From positions 1 through 13,774 of the forward strand of contig JAYZDB010000195.1 of the NCBI GenBank assembly GCA_036338025.1: a stretch of 13,774 nt of DNA. The letters run 5' to 3'. This DNA is from JAYZDB01 sp036338025. Its GTDB lineage: Bacteria > Planctomycetota > UBA1135 > UBA2386. Both the position numbers and the translations under genes were made by a program. The notes under the pieces were generated by a model. That model was not told the origin of the DNA. It did no database searches and was given only the letters and a program-made list of their open reading frames with translations. Below are positions 1-6,506 of the stretch, piece by piece. Position 1 is the first letter of the stretch; the number at the start of each line of letters is the position of its first letter.

Positions 1-188
1 TTCGAGAAGTCGAGAGCGATGAACTCGTTCAGGAACAACTGACCGTTGTTGTTGGGAGTGGTTCGCAAGACGACGAAATTCCCACCGGTGCCGGGTGTGC
101 CGGTACCCGTGCCACCGCCGCTACAACCGGCGACCAGCGTGGCAGCTAGGACAATCGCGGTCTTGGTGACGAGATTCTGCTTGTGCAT
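1..188 (-). CDS. Secreted lipoprotein, N-terminal part only (3' end outside window)
   Basis: The ATG at 188 opens a frame that stays open to the window edge, giving 62 visible residues. It begins with a short basic stretch (MHKQN, then K9), a hydrophobic segment (residues 10-20), and a lipobox VAGC ending at Cys22, so it should be cleaved by signal peptidase II and lipid-anchored. After the cysteine comes a flexible Gly/Thr/Pro linker (SGGGTGTGTPGTGG), then a segment with TTPNNNGQLFLNEFIALDFS. That wording resembles the start of Ig-like (SbsA-type) domains in envelope proteins, but too little is visible to assign one. No strong Shine-Dalgarno is seen before the ATG. It is separated from pyrB by about 650 bases and is probably an independent transcript. 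Function unknown. Confidence 0.8.
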   Translation of the reverse strand, partial: MHKQNLVTKTAIVLAATLVAGCSGGGTGTGTPGTGGNFVVLRTTPNNNGQLFLNEFIALDFS

Positions 189-518
189 CGTGGTTCTCTG
201 TGAGGATCAATCTGGGACGTCATGTGCCGACGGGAACCTGCCGGACACACGGGGGATTGGTAGTTCGACGCGCGCTCGGTTCTAGCCATTGGACGGCTCG
301 GGGGTCACGAGAACGAATCGGTGTATGGGTTGGGGGACTGGTGCGGGAGTAACCACGACGGGCCGAGTTGCCCCGGCCGCACAATCGACGGTCGAAGCAC
401 CACGGAGCTCGTGGTTTGGAACTGACTTGTAGCCAATCATGGCCGGAATAGGAACGCAGCTTACGAGCCACGGAAAGGGGTGTGGGGTCTGAACAAGGCC
501 GGACCGAAGGCACCGGGC

Positions 519-536
519 CCAGGTCAGACCTGGTCT
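519..536. repeat. Overlapping short palindromes
   Basis: CCAGGTCAGACCTGG (519-533) is a perfect palindrome of two 7-base arms around one base, and AGACCTGGTCT (526-536) is a second one sharing its right half. The single-base centres make them better DNA-binding-site candidates than RNA hairpins. They lie about 335 bases upstream of the lipoprotein start. A role as an operator is only a guess. Confidence 0.3.
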
Positions 537-685
537 CAGGGAATGGTAGCGTGTCCTGCATGCCCGGGTCGAGGCCTGGGGGGGGTAGACATTCGCATCG
601 GGGCAGCATCGAGACTACTGGGAATCAACTACCATGCCAGCGCACCCAGCCCAGCAATTAGATCCTAAATTACTACTATCACATA

Positions 686-694
686 TGTTATAAT
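686..694 (+). promoter_or_regulatory. Possible extended -10 promoter element on the plus strand
   Basis: TGTTATAAT at 686-694 matches the extended -10 consensus TGnTATAAT exactly, inside an AT-rich patch (661-700) that stands out from the GC-rich surroundings. No good -35 lies 16-18 bases upstream (taaatt at best), but extended -10 promoters can work without one. Transcription would start near 701 and run rightward, antisense to the 3' end of pyrB. No plus-strand gene follows, so this may be chance or a promoter for an antisense RNA. Confidence 0.25.
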
Positions 695-721
695 TCTTTC
701 TGCTTGGCGGGTCGGGAGCGG

Positions 722-765
722 TTTTGAGCGGCTTGCCAAGGTCCAGCGTGCGATCCCGCTCAAAA
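722..765. repeat. 10-bp perfect inverted repeat beyond pyrB
   Basis: TTTTGAGCGG (722-731) is the exact reverse complement of CCGCTCAAAA (756-765), with a 24-base spacer. It lies just past the GC-rich hairpin that follows pyrB. The arm order is T-rich outside on both strands, unlike a classical terminator where the T run follows a GC stem. It may strengthen termination in both directions or be a binding site. Confidence 0.4.
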
Positions 766-809
766 ACCCGGCCCCGGCCCGCCGGAATGCTTGGCAGCTT
801 GCCGGCGGG
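762..809 (-). terminator. Putative terminator after pyrB
   Basis: On the minus strand, 29 bases after the pyrB stop codon, CCCGCCGG (809-802) can pair with CCGGCGGG (785-778) around a 16-base loop. After 11 further GC-rich bases a run of five T follows (766-762). The gap between stem and T run is longer than in a canonical intrinsic terminator, so efficiency is uncertain. Its position at the end of the coaX/mnmE-like/pyrB block and before a long gap fits an operon end. Confidence 0.4.
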
Positions 810-837
810 GTTTCTCACGATCCAGAATCGGCGATTT

Positions 838-2190
838 TCACGCCGGTTTTTCTGGCAGAAAACCGGCCACGCGGGCCTGTTCCTCGGTGGCGAAATACAC
901 GATGTCACCCTGGGCAAGCGCACCCGCCCAGGCAGACGCCGGCAGCCCATACACCTGGTTCACCTGGTCCCCGATCACCCCCGGCCTGGCATCCTTCCCA
1001 CAGTAGACACAGGTCAGCAGGGGCTGCTCGTCCTTGAGCACTACAAACTCCGGCGACAGGTATCGTCTGCCTTCACCAGCTGTAATACATCGCTCGTTGC
1101 GGCACCGGAAGCCGCCCACGCTTGACAGATACACCGGGTTGCTTGATTGCAGCGGTGCCTTCGATTGCAGCTGGATCTTGCCCAACAGGAAAGCCATCAG
1201 TGCCATGCGGATCGGCACACCGAGTTCCGCCTGCCGGAAGTAGACAGCACGCGGGTCGCCATCGAGCGACGGATCTATCTCGTCGAGGCGTGGCAGTGGA
1301 TGCATCACCCGGGTGTCGCGGAACATGTCCGAGCGCAAATTGTCGCCGGAAAGGCGTGGGTAGCCCTCGGCAGCTTGCCCACTGCCATGGCGCTCCCGCT
1401 GCGCCCGCGTCATGTAGATCGCATCGATCCGGTCGATATGTCGCTCGGTCAATTCCGTAAACAAGGCCTGTTGGTGCGGCCGACTCGCTGTCAGGTAGGC
1501 CGCCGCGGCGGTGTCTTCGGCGCCGACGATGTCCTGCAGATCCCCCATCGAAGCGCTGGTAGCCTTCACGCCGAACTCACGGTTGAGACGCTCGAGAACG
1601 TACTGGGGCATCTCAAAGCCCGGGTAGGGGATCGTGATGATGTTGGCTCCGAACCGCCCCAAGGCATAGGCGAACGAATGGATGGTCCGGGAGTAACGCA
1701 GGTCGCCACACAACACGACGTCCAAGCCCTGGAGACGACCGCGCTCCCGCCACAAGGTGTAGAGATCGCACAGGGTCTGGGTCGGGTGCTCATGGGCGCC
1801 ATCGCCACCGTTGATGACGGGCACCTGGGCGTAGCGCCCTGCGACCCGGGCCGAGCCGTCCCGCGGGTGACGCACCACCAGCAGATCCGCATAGCTGCCG
1901 CCCACCACGCGGACCGTATCCGCCAAGGTCTCACCCTTCGCACTACTGCTCGACTGGCCTTCTGGCACCGTGATCACACCGCCTCCGAGCCGGAGCATGG
2001 CCGACTCGAAGCTCAGCCTGGTTCGGGTGCTCGGCTCAAAGAACAAGGCCGCGAGAATCAGTCCGCGACAGACGTGCGACCAGCCGTTCAAATCCTCGCG
2101 AAATGCGTCCGCGTGTTCGAACAGCTCCAGGATCTCTGCACACGACAGGTCATCGATAGAGATCAGGTCACGCTTCACAGGCACCGGCAT
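838..2190 (-). CDS. pyrB: Aspartate carbamoyltransferase catalytic chain fused to a PyrI-type zinc domain
   Basis: This cytosolic enzyme of pyrimidine synthesis joins carbamoyl phosphate and aspartate to give N-carbamoyl-aspartate. The 450-residue product contains the family signatures: FEPSTRTRLSFE (51-62, carbamoyl-phosphate loop), the Ser/Lys 80s loop ending KGETLADT (85-92), HPTQ (135-138) and HPLPRLDEI (297-305). The catalytic part resembles E. coli PyrB but carries an extra ~30 residues at about 222-252. PyrB normally ends near residue 340 here. Instead a linker leads to Cys363-x4-Cys368 and Cys394-x2-Cys397, matching the spacing type of the PyrI zinc domain (C-x4-C...C-x2-C). The nucleotide-binding allosteric half of PyrI is absent. 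A ~50-residue tail follows. AGGCGG directly abuts the ATG, so GTG codons 3 or 5 could be the real start. The gene lies 48 bases after the MnmE-like gene, probably in the same operon. Confidence 0.93.
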   Translation of the reverse strand: MPVPVKRDLISIDDLSCAEILELFEHADAFREDLNGWSHVCRGLILAALFFEPSTRTRLSFESAMLRLGGGVITVPEGQSSSSAKGETLADTVRVVGGSYADLLVVRHPRDGSARVAGRYAQVPVINGGDGAHEHPTQTLCDLYTLWRERGRLQGLDVVLCGDLRYSRTIHSFAYALGRFGANIITIPYPGFEMPQYVLERLNREFGVKATSASMGDLQDIVGAEDTAAAAYLTASRPHQQALFTELTERHIDRIDAIYMTRAQRERHGSGQAAEGYPRLSGDNLRSDMFRDTRVMHPLPRLDEIDPSLDGDPRAVYFRQAELGVPIRMALMAFLLGKIQLQSKAPLQSSNPVYLSSVGGFRCRNERCITAGEGRRYLSPEFVVLKDEQPLLTCVYCGKDARPGVIGDQVNQVYGLPASAWAGALAQGDIVYFATEEQARVAGFLPEKPA

Positions 2191-2238
2191 CCGCCTATTC
2201 TTAAGGGTTTGAGCGCCTGGTTGCTACTGATCCCGAGT

Positions 2239-3276
2239 TCAGACTGCCGGCGGTTCGTGCCGCGCAAGGGCCGTCCGCAACAGGGCGATCTCGCGGTCCG
2301 TAAGCGCCGCTCCTCCCCCGACCGGTCCCGCCATCGGCAGTCGTCGAAACCTGCGGAGCTGTTCCCCGATCGCGGTCCGGACCGCCGTCGCAGTCATGGG
2401 ATCGAGGCAGCTGACCCGCAAGTCCGCTGGAAAATCCACCGGCCAGTCGGCGGACACCAGATCATCCTTGCTCCGGACCACCAGGCTAAGCTCATCACGA
2501 AGCCCACGATCCACGTCGCTCGGGCCGCATGTCCCATCCACCACCAGCAGGCGCAGTGCCCCGGTCCGCTCCCGTCGCGCCCGTTCGAGGGCGTGCCAGT
2601 CGATGTCCGAATCCGGATCACCCTCGCCAGCGGTATCGATGAGTTCGTACGGATAGCCGCCGAGCACTGCGATTTCCCGGACCGGATCCCTGGTCAGACC
2701 TGGCAGATCGCCGGTCAGAACCCGCTCCTGGAACAACAGCCGATTCATCAGGGTCGACTTGCCCGCGTTCTGGGATCCACAGATCACCAGACGGCAGGGA
2801 AGCAGTTGGGCACGTGCCACCTCCGATCGCCGGTCGATGGCGCGCAAGGCCTCGGCATCGCCAGCCGCATCTTCTAACTGCGCCTCGAAGTCGAGTTCCG
2901 CCTGCTCGAGACACAGGCCCAGCTGGGCACGGCTGCGGGCGGTCTCCAGGATCCGCTGGCGTGAGTCGATCGGCAGACTCTCGACCCACCCTCCGACCGC
3001 TTCTTCCAACCCGGCCACAACCGCTGGCGAACCGTGCATGTGGACCTCCAGACATGCCCGGGCCGTCCGGTCAACCAGCAGGACCTGATCGGTCGCCTGG
3101 CCATCGAGATACATGGTCACCAACTGCGGCCCGGCGGTTGGCCTGACCGGCCGACCCTCGGCAGTTTGGAACAACTCTGCCACCCGCTGCCAGCGCTGCT
3201 CGCCGTGCACCGCAATCACCGCGACACCGCCGTGACCACGTGGCGTCAGGAGTTCGAAGGTCGTGCCGCCAAGCAT
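2239..3276 (-). CDS. Short, divergent MnmE-like GTPase without the C-terminal catalytic motif
   Basis: Classical MnmE binds a formyl-folate and, with MnmG, modifies the wobble uridine of tRNAs. This 345-residue relative (MnmE is usually about 450) keeps a recognisable N-terminal start (TPRGHGGVAVIAVHG, 11-25) and the HMHG strand (79-82) matching the family's E-x-x-CHGG segment. It also keeps a GTPase core: P-loop GSQNAGKST (167-175), TRD switch I (195-197) and DTAG (214-217). The guanine motif NKxD reads SKDD (269-272). Missing are the SYTGED and PGEFT-RAFLNG segments of the folate-binding half and the terminal C-x-GK motif whose cysteine is required for modification; the protein ends ALTDREIALLRTALARHEPPAV. 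So a tRNA-modifying role is doubtful. The start codon lies inside coaX (31-base overlap), implying translational coupling. I call the family with confidence, the function not. Confidence 0.8.
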   Translation of the reverse strand: MLGGTTFELLTPRGHGGVAVIAVHGEQRWQRVAELFQTAEGRPVRPTAGPQLVTMYLDGQATDQVLLVDRTARACLEVHMHGSPAVVAGLEEAVGGWVESLPIDSRQRILETARSRAQLGLCLEQAELDFEAQLEDAAGDAEALRAIDRRSEVARAQLLPCRLVICGSQNAGKSTLMNRLLFQERVLTGDLPGLTRDPVREIAVLGGYPYELIDTAGEGDPDSDIDWHALERARRERTGALRLLVVDGTCGPSDVDRGLRDELSLVVRSKDDLVSADWPVDFPADLRVSCLDPMTATAVRTAIGEQLRRFRRLPMAGPVGGGAALTDREIALLRTALARHEPPAV

Positions 3277-3974
3277 CGAAGGCCCTGGTGGATCAGATCG
3301 GGTTCAAAGTGATGTGGCCGGGTCCCGAATCGCTGGTAGACCGGCGCGCCTCCGCCAGTGAGGACGAGCGCCGCATCGGTGACCGGGACGGCCCCAAGGC
3401 AAGCATCGACGAGGGCCTCGACCATGCCACAGAATCCGACCCCGACCCCGGCGTTCACCGCCGACTCGGAGTCCGTGGCCGGCAAGGTTGCGTCACCTTG
3501 AAGGTCGACATGCGGCAAAGCCGGCGCATGGGTTGCCAAGGCCTTGACCATGGTGTGAGGTCCCGGCGCGATCGCACCACCGTGAAACACCCCGTCTTCG
3601 GTGACCAAATTGATGGTCAAGGCCGTGCCACAGTCAACCACCACCGCGGTACCGTACCGCTCGCGGGCCGCGACGGCCCCGACCCAGCGATCGACACCAA
3701 GGCTGGCGGGATCGGGGTAGGCGACTTCCAGTGGACACTGCAGGTCGCGGCCGGCCAGCTCCAGGTGCAGGCCTTCGGCACGGACAAATGGTACACAGGC
3801 GTCCAAGCCACCCGGGATCACGGTCAGGCCCACCACGCGCAGTGGCGGGGACGACCAGGAGAATGCCGCACTCATATCCATTGGATCCAGACGCCTGCGT
3901 TCGGGGGGATCGCAATGGAACATCGCGTCGAGGCAGGAATTCCCGCGATCCAGGGTGAGCAGGCCTGGCGTCAC
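3246..3974 (-). CDS. coaX: Type III pantothenate kinase
   Basis: CoaX phosphorylates pantothenate to 4'-phosphopantothenate, the first step of coenzyme A synthesis, in the cytosol; the type III enzymes belong to the acetate/sugar kinase-Hsp70-actin fold and typically need a monovalent cation. The 242-residue product shows the family motifs in order: LDRGN (8-12, phosphate loop DxGN), YPDPASLGVDRW (86-97, pantothenate site), VVDCGTALTINLV (112-124), GGAIAPG (132-138), and a later LTGGG (205-209). Length fits the family (about 240-260). The start is a GTG at 3974, 12 bases after the stop of the PDZ-protein gene; GGGTGG lies just upstream. Its end overlaps the MnmE-like gene by 31 bases. No frameshift or missing motif is seen. 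Confidence 0.92.
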   Translation of the reverse strand: MTPGLLTLDRGNSCLDAMFHCDPPERRRLDPMDMSAAFSWSSPPLRVVGLTVIPGGLDACVPFVRAEGLHLELAGRDLQCPLEVAYPDPASLGVDRWVGAVAARERYGTAVVVDCGTALTINLVTEDGVFHGGAIAPGPHTMVKALATHAPALPHVDLQGDATLPATDSESAVNAGVGVGFCGMVEALVDACLGAVPVTDAALVLTGGGAPVYQRFGTRPHHFEPDLIHQGLRCLAARPSNS

Positions 3975-3986
3975 CCGGCCACCCGA

Positions 3987-5165
3987 CTACTGGCCCTTCT
4001 TCAGGTGGTAGTAGAGGGTCTGACGCTCACCTCTACGCATGATCTCGACCCGAAACGAACGCACACCCTTGTTGTAGAGGCGTCGCCCCAATCGCTTGGC
4101 GGACGCCATGCCCTTGACGGGTGCGTTGTTGATCGAAATCACTACGTCGCCTTCCTGGGCACCAAACTGGCGCACCCGTGGACTGAGCTTGCGGAGCTGA
4201 ATCCCTCGGACCTTGCGGTTACCGGAGCCCGACGAGTAATCACGCATGTGGACATCTTCGTTGAAGATCTGCCCGCCATCGCGACTCAACCACTGGGAGT
4301 CCTTCTTGCTGATGTTGACGTTGCCGCGTTTGTCGAGGAAGGTCGTCGGCTGGTCGACCCACTGGTAACCAGACCCGTCATCGGGTTTCTTTGTCGCGTC
4401 ACCCTTGTCGTCCGAATCGGACTTCGGCTTTGGCTTGCCCTTGACGAGGCTCTGCAGGATCTCAGCCGGCAAACCTAGCTGGTTCTTCAGGAGCGTCTGC
4501 ACCAGGTTCTTCTGTTCGGGATTGTCACCCTTGGCGATTCGGAGTTCGAAGTCCACCTCCGACGCATCGGTAGCGATTCCGTGCAAGAAGACGTGTTCGT
4601 ATGGCGCCCAGAGGGGATCACCGATCTTCATGTGGTGCGGCGGAGAGGACGCGACCGATCGGGTCGGCACCCGCGGCGTCTTCGAGCGCCGGCGGCGACC
4701 TTCCGGAATCGTATTGATCACGTTGACATTTGGGTCGATCCTGAACTCGTCGGGCACCTCGACAGAAGCCGAGTAATTGACAACTGCCCCATTCAAGCCA
4801 TCCCCGTAGGTGATCGCGATCACGTGCAAGATGTCGTTGAGGTCAATGACCCCGGGCAGCGGCTTTTTCTCGGCATCCGGATCTTTGACCTCCGGTTTGT
4901 CTTCGGGCCTGACCCTGCCGGTGAAATTGGCGTCACTCAGCTGCATCCAGAACTCCGAAGACCTGTAGTTCCAACCACCCGAGCCGGCCGAATTGGTCTT
5001 GGACCTGGCTCGCAGGCTCTTGACCTCCTTGACCTGGCCACCGTCGGACCGCTTGAACTCAGCCCCGTGTTCCTTCAGTTGCAAGCCTGCCATGACCATG
5101 CCACCAACCGCGCCGAGCGAGATCAGATGCAGCATGGGGTTGATCGGTAGCTTCATAATTGGCAT
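3987..5165 (-). CDS. Membrane-anchored PDZ-domain protein resembling GspC
   Basis: A short cytoplasmic start is followed by one hydrophobic segment at about residues 10-28 and then a long hydrophilic region, so the 392-residue protein should be an inner-membrane-anchored periplasmic protein. Two segments (about 108-138 and 180-213) could be the small HR-like beta domains that in GspC/PilP contact the secretin; this is an inference from layout. A Lys/Asp-rich low-complexity linker lies at 240-265. The C-terminal 70 residues form a PDZ-like domain with RGIQLRKLSP (320-329), the EGDVVISINNAPVKG turn (338-352) and a closing VEIMRRGERQTLYYHL. GspC of type II secretion has the same order: anchor, HR domain, PDZ. 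The gene follows the PilT-type ATPase gene by 146 bases, and a secretin gene lies further upstream, supporting a pilus or secretion role. It is larger than GspC (about 270-300 residues). Confidence 0.7.
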   Translation of the reverse strand: MPIMKLPINPMLHLISLGAVGGMVMAGLQLKEHGAEFKRSDGGQVKEVKSLRARSKTNSAGSGGWNYRSSEFWMQLSDANFTGRVRPEDKPEVKDPDAEKKPLPGVIDLNDILHVIAITYGDGLNGAVVNYSASVEVPDEFRIDPNVNVINTIPEGRRRRSKTPRVPTRSVASSPPHHMKIGDPLWAPYEHVFLHGIATDASEVDFELRIAKGDNPEQKNLVQTLLKNQLGLPAEILQSLVKGKPKPKSDSDDKGDATKKPDDGSGYQWVDQPTTFLDKRGNVNISKKDSQWLSRDGGQIFNEDVHMRDYSSGSGNRKVRGIQLRKLSPRVRQFGAQEGDVVISINNAPVKGMASAKRLGRRLYNKGVRSFRVEIMRRGERQTLYYHLKKGQ

Positions 5166-5311
5166 CAGCTTAGCGAAAAATCCCGTACAGGCAAAACCGC
5201 TGGCATCGGGACCACCCTGGATGGACGGGCGGCTGGCCTACATATTCCCACAGATTGTGTCCGAATGGCCCAAGATCCGCCGGGACGGTTTCGCGACATC
5301 GCCCCGCGGGA

Positions 5312-6445
5312 CTAGCAGGTCGGCAGGTTGGAGCCGCTGCTGATGTTTCCACCGGCGGAGATGCCCCGCATCTGCATCTTCAACTCATCCGGGCTGTCCG
5401 AGGCTGCCAAGGCGTCATCCATCGAGATGTTCCCCGCCTCGAACAGACGGATCAGGGACTGGTTGAAGGTCATCGTCCCGTACATCCCACCACCCTCCTC
5501 CAGGGCCTTGGGCAGGTTACGTGTCTGGCCACGCTGCAGCAGATCACGAACTGTCGGCGTGTTCATCAGCAGCTCGCAGGCCGGGATCATCGATCGACCA
5601 TCCGGGGTGTTGATCAGGCGCAGGGAAATCACGCCAGACAGGTTGAGCGCCAATTGCATACGGACCAGGTCGTGCTGGTGCGGCTCGAAGAAGGTGACGA
5701 TCCGTTCGACCGTCTGCACCGCGTTGACCGTGTGCAAGGTCGACAGCACCAGGTGGCCGGTCTCGGCCGCGTTGATCGCGGCTTCCACGGTATCACGGTC
5801 CCGCATCTCGCCGATCAGGATCACGTCCGGCGACTGCCGGACTGCCGAACGCAGGGCCTCGGGAAAGGACGGGGCATCGGTCCCGATCTCACGCTGATTG
5901 ATGATCGAACAGCGGTCCTCAAACAGGAACTCGATTGGATCCTCGATCGTGATGATGTGCTTGTTGGCGTTGCGGTTGATGTACTCCAGCATCGCCGCCA
6001 GAGTCGTCGACTTGCCGGCGCCCGCGATCCCGGTCGCCAGCACCAACCCGCGCCTGCGCTGAGCGAGGTGCTGCAGCGGATCGGCCGGGAGATTCAGGTC
6101 CGTGAACGAGGGAATGGCGCTCTTCACGCTGCGAAACACCATCCCGACATCTCCGCACTGATGAAACGCATTGCAACGGAAACGACCGACGCCCGGGATC
6201 GACAGCGCCCGGTCCGTAGCCCCGACCCGCTTGAATTCCTCCAGCCCTCGACGCTCAAGCACCTGCTCGAGATACGAGACCATCAGGTCGTGGCCCAAGG
6301 GTGTATCCCCGACGAAGCGGATGCCGCCGGTGACCCGTATCGCCGGGCAACCACCAGCCTTCAAGATGAGATCCGAAGCGCCTTCCTCGACCATGAGGTG
6401 CAGGAAGCCATTGAGACTCGGCTGCTTGGTAATTTCTCCGCTCAT
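5312..6445 (-). CDS. PilT/PilU-type type IV pilus retraction ATPase
   Basis: These cytoplasmic hexameric ATPases drive pilus disassembly and twitching motility. Numbering from the upstream GTG (6475): LMVEEGASDLILKAGGCPAIRV (27-48) is the N-terminal PAS-like start of the family. The ATPase core follows with Walker A GIAGAGKSTT (149-158), the Asp box ITIEDPIEF (175-183), Walker B DVILIGEMRD (217-226) and the His box GHLVLSTLHT (240-249). A C-terminal region MTFNQSLIRLFEAGNISMDDAL resembles PilU/PilT C-terminal domains. The last 17 residues (GISAGGNISSGSNLPTC) are an unusual Gly/Ser tail. I prefer the ATG at 6445 because MSGEITKQPSLNGFLHLMVEEG aligns better with the family; the GTG at 6475 adds ten residues and has AGGA 11 bases upstream. 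All catalytic motifs are intact. The pairing with a secretin and a GspC-like gene makes a type IV pilus likely. Confidence 0.9.
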   Translation of the reverse strand: MSGEITKQPSLNGFLHLMVEEGASDLILKAGGCPAIRVTGGIRFVGDTPLGHDLMVSYLEQVLERRGLEEFKRVGATDRALSIPGVGRFRCNAFHQCGDVGMVFRSVKSAIPSFTDLNLPADPLQHLAQRRRGLVLATGIAGAGKSTTLAAMLEYINRNANKHIITIEDPIEFLFEDRCSIINQREIGTDAPSFPEALRSAVRQSPDVILIGEMRDRDTVEAAINAAETGHLVLSTLHTVNAVQTVERIVTFFEPHQHDLVRMQLALNLSGVISLRLINTPDGRSMIPACELLMNTPTVRDLLQRGQTRNLPKALEEGGGMYGTMTFNQSLIRLFEAGNISMDDALAASDSPDELKMQMRGISAGGNISSGSNLPTC

Positions 6446-6506
6446 TGCGTCATCTATCGGCACACGACGGCCCACAGATGCACGGATCCTGGTCCCCTAA
6501 TCTCGC

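Larger units (their letters stand above)
189..837. other. Long intergenic region between pyrB and the lipoprotein gene
   Basis: No frame here reads like a protein; the open frames are proline/arginine-rich noise typical of GC-rich DNA. It holds a putative terminator next to pyrB (762-809), a 10-bp inverted repeat (722-765), an AT-rich patch with a perfect TATAAT (661-700), and overlapping palindromes (519-536), each listed separately. I did not recognise a tRNA, a riboswitch or another structured RNA in it. The part from 189 to 480 shows nothing I can name and should contain the promoter and leader of the lipoprotein gene. Confidence 0.6.

Noticed and set aside
220..609. 129-residue minus-strand open frame in the left intergenic region
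   Set aside because: Pro/Arg/Ser-rich sequence without domains or a ribosome site; looks like random GC-rich reading.
1147..2877. 576-residue open frame on the plus strand opposite pyrB and the MnmE-like gene
   Set aside because: It mirrors two well-supported genes; its product is rich in His/Arg/Gln with no family motifs, as expected for an antisense shadow in GC-rich DNA.
3240..4478. 412-residue plus-strand open frame opposite coaX and the PDZ gene
   Set aside because: Antisense shadow of two genes with clear motifs; no ribosome site or family resemblance.
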